A stretch of 6,733 bases of DNA from Micropepsaceae bacterium (GTDB lineage Bacteria; Pseudomonadota; Alphaproteobacteria; Micropepsales; Micropepsaceae): assembly GCA_025450355.1 (NCBI GenBank), contig JANWHR010000250.1, positions 1 to 6,733 of the forward strand, read 5' to 3'. Shown in pieces: positions 6,288 through 6,733 of the stretch. Each line of letters opens with the position of its first letter. The stretch's first letter is position 1. Made by a program: the position numbers and the translations under genes. The notes beneath the pieces were generated by a model. That model was not told the DNA's origin, made no database searches, and saw nothing but the letters and a program-made list of their open reading frames with translations.

Positions 6288-6712
6288 TCCAAACCCTTTC
6301 CGCGGCGCGCCGCGCGCAAATGCATGGTCGCCTCCAGATCGATCTGCCCTTCCCGGGCCGTCTCGACCAGCGCGACGCCATAATCCGATGCCGCCTTTTC
6401 GATCGACACATAACCTTGAATCACGTCATTCAAAACCGCCTCGGCATCGCGTTCAAACGGGTCGCCGAGGCCGCCTCCTCCCGGGGTTTCCAGGCGGAAC
6501 ACGTCACCGGCCTTGAGAGGATAATCCGCATAGCGCGTTGGCAGGTGCTTTTCTTCGGATGTACCGGGATTGACCGTCAGATTGCCGGTCTGGCCGTCTT
6601 TACCGCCGGCGACGCCCTGCGGCGCTATCACATGCTTGGACGAACGGATGGAGAATCGCGCCTCGGGGAGAAACAGGGTTGCAGGCGTGAAGCCCGGAGC
6701 ACGTCGATGCAT
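6284..6712 (-). CDS. Hydantoinase B/oxoprolinase family subunit, C-terminal fragment (reading frame interrupted near window edge)
   Basis: The translated part is the C-terminal end of a HyuB-type subunit, which with HyuA performs ATP-dependent hydrolysis (or carboxylation) of hydantoins, 5-oxoproline-like lactams or ketones. Seen in the 142 residues from the ATG at 6712: SKHVIAPQGVAGGKDG (25-40), VNPGTSEEKHLPTRYAD (47-63), KAGDVFRLETPGGGGLGDP (67-85) and the usual tail with LNDVIQGYVSIEKAASDYGV (94-113). The PGGGGxGDP block is the signature of this family's end. Complete proteins are above 500 residues, so most of the gene lies off the right edge. Upstream of 6712 the same frame meets TGA at 6727-6725, seven codons from the window edge, although the family continues well upstream. 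The ATG at 6712 is therefore only the first Met after that stop, not a convincing start. This is either a frameshift, a nonsense mutation or a sequence error. The stop overlaps the next gene's ATG. Confidence 0.75.
   Translation of the reverse strand: MHRRAPGFTPATLFLPEARFSIRSSKHVIAPQGVAGGKDGQTGNLTVNPGTSEEKHLPTRYADYPLKAGDVFRLETPGGGGLGDPFERDAEAVLNDVIQGYVSIEKAASDYGVALVETAREGQIDLEATMHLRAARRGKGLE
6294..6298 (-). promoter_or_regulatory. Shine-Dalgarno site of the dehydrogenase gene
   Basis: Minus-strand AAGGG lies 6 bases before the ATG at 6287, inside the last codons of the hydantoinase gene. It supports this start in addition to coupling through the ATGA overlap. Confidence 0.5.
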
Positions 6713-6733
6713 TCCGGATCCACCTCACGATCG

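Noticed and set aside
6302..6313. 12-base palindrome GCGGCGCGCCGC
   Set aside because: It lies in Arg/Ala codons at the hydantoinase end; GC-only palindromes of this size are common by chance in such DNA, and nothing links it to a regulator.

Overview
The window is high-GC bacterial DNA, and every gene I can support lies on the minus strand. The GC-rich third codon positions, a Tat-exported enzyme and a NitT/TauT-type ABC importer fit a proteobacterium, perhaps an alphaproteobacterium. That placement is inference from style and gene content; no marker gene is present.

In the direction of transcription (high to low coordinates) the order is as follows. First is the C-terminal end of a hydantoinase B/oxoprolinase-type subunit (6712-6284, cut by the window edge, with its reading frame interrupted near that edge). 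Next is an NAD(P)-dependent 3-hydroxyisobutyrate dehydrogenase-like reductase (6287-5478). Then comes a complete ABC importer: substrate-binding protein (5460-4462), ATPase (4465-3650) and permease (3653-2823). After a 125-base gap with two small hairpins there is a Tat-exported metal-dependent amidohydrolase (2697-1510). Last is a long TPR protein (1476 to the left edge) whose end looks like the start of a putative 2OG-Fe(II) oxygenase domain.

The genes are packed tightly. There are 4-base start/stop overlaps at 6284-6287, 4462-4465 and 3650-3653, a 17-base gap at 5461-5477, and a 33-base gap at 1477-1509. The first five genes therefore look like one operon, and the last two may belong to it or have their own promoter. 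The combination of hydrolase subunit, importer, exported amidohydrolase and dehydrogenase suggests uptake and breakdown of a small organic compound, plausibly with an amide, cyclic amide or ester bond. No substrate can be named from the sequence.

I see no RNA genes, insertion sequences, CRISPR arrays, attachment sites or origins. No stretch longer than 300 bases lacks a gene. The enzyme and transporter genes belong to known families, so any novelty lies in the grouping, in some altered motifs, and in the interrupted hydantoinase frame.
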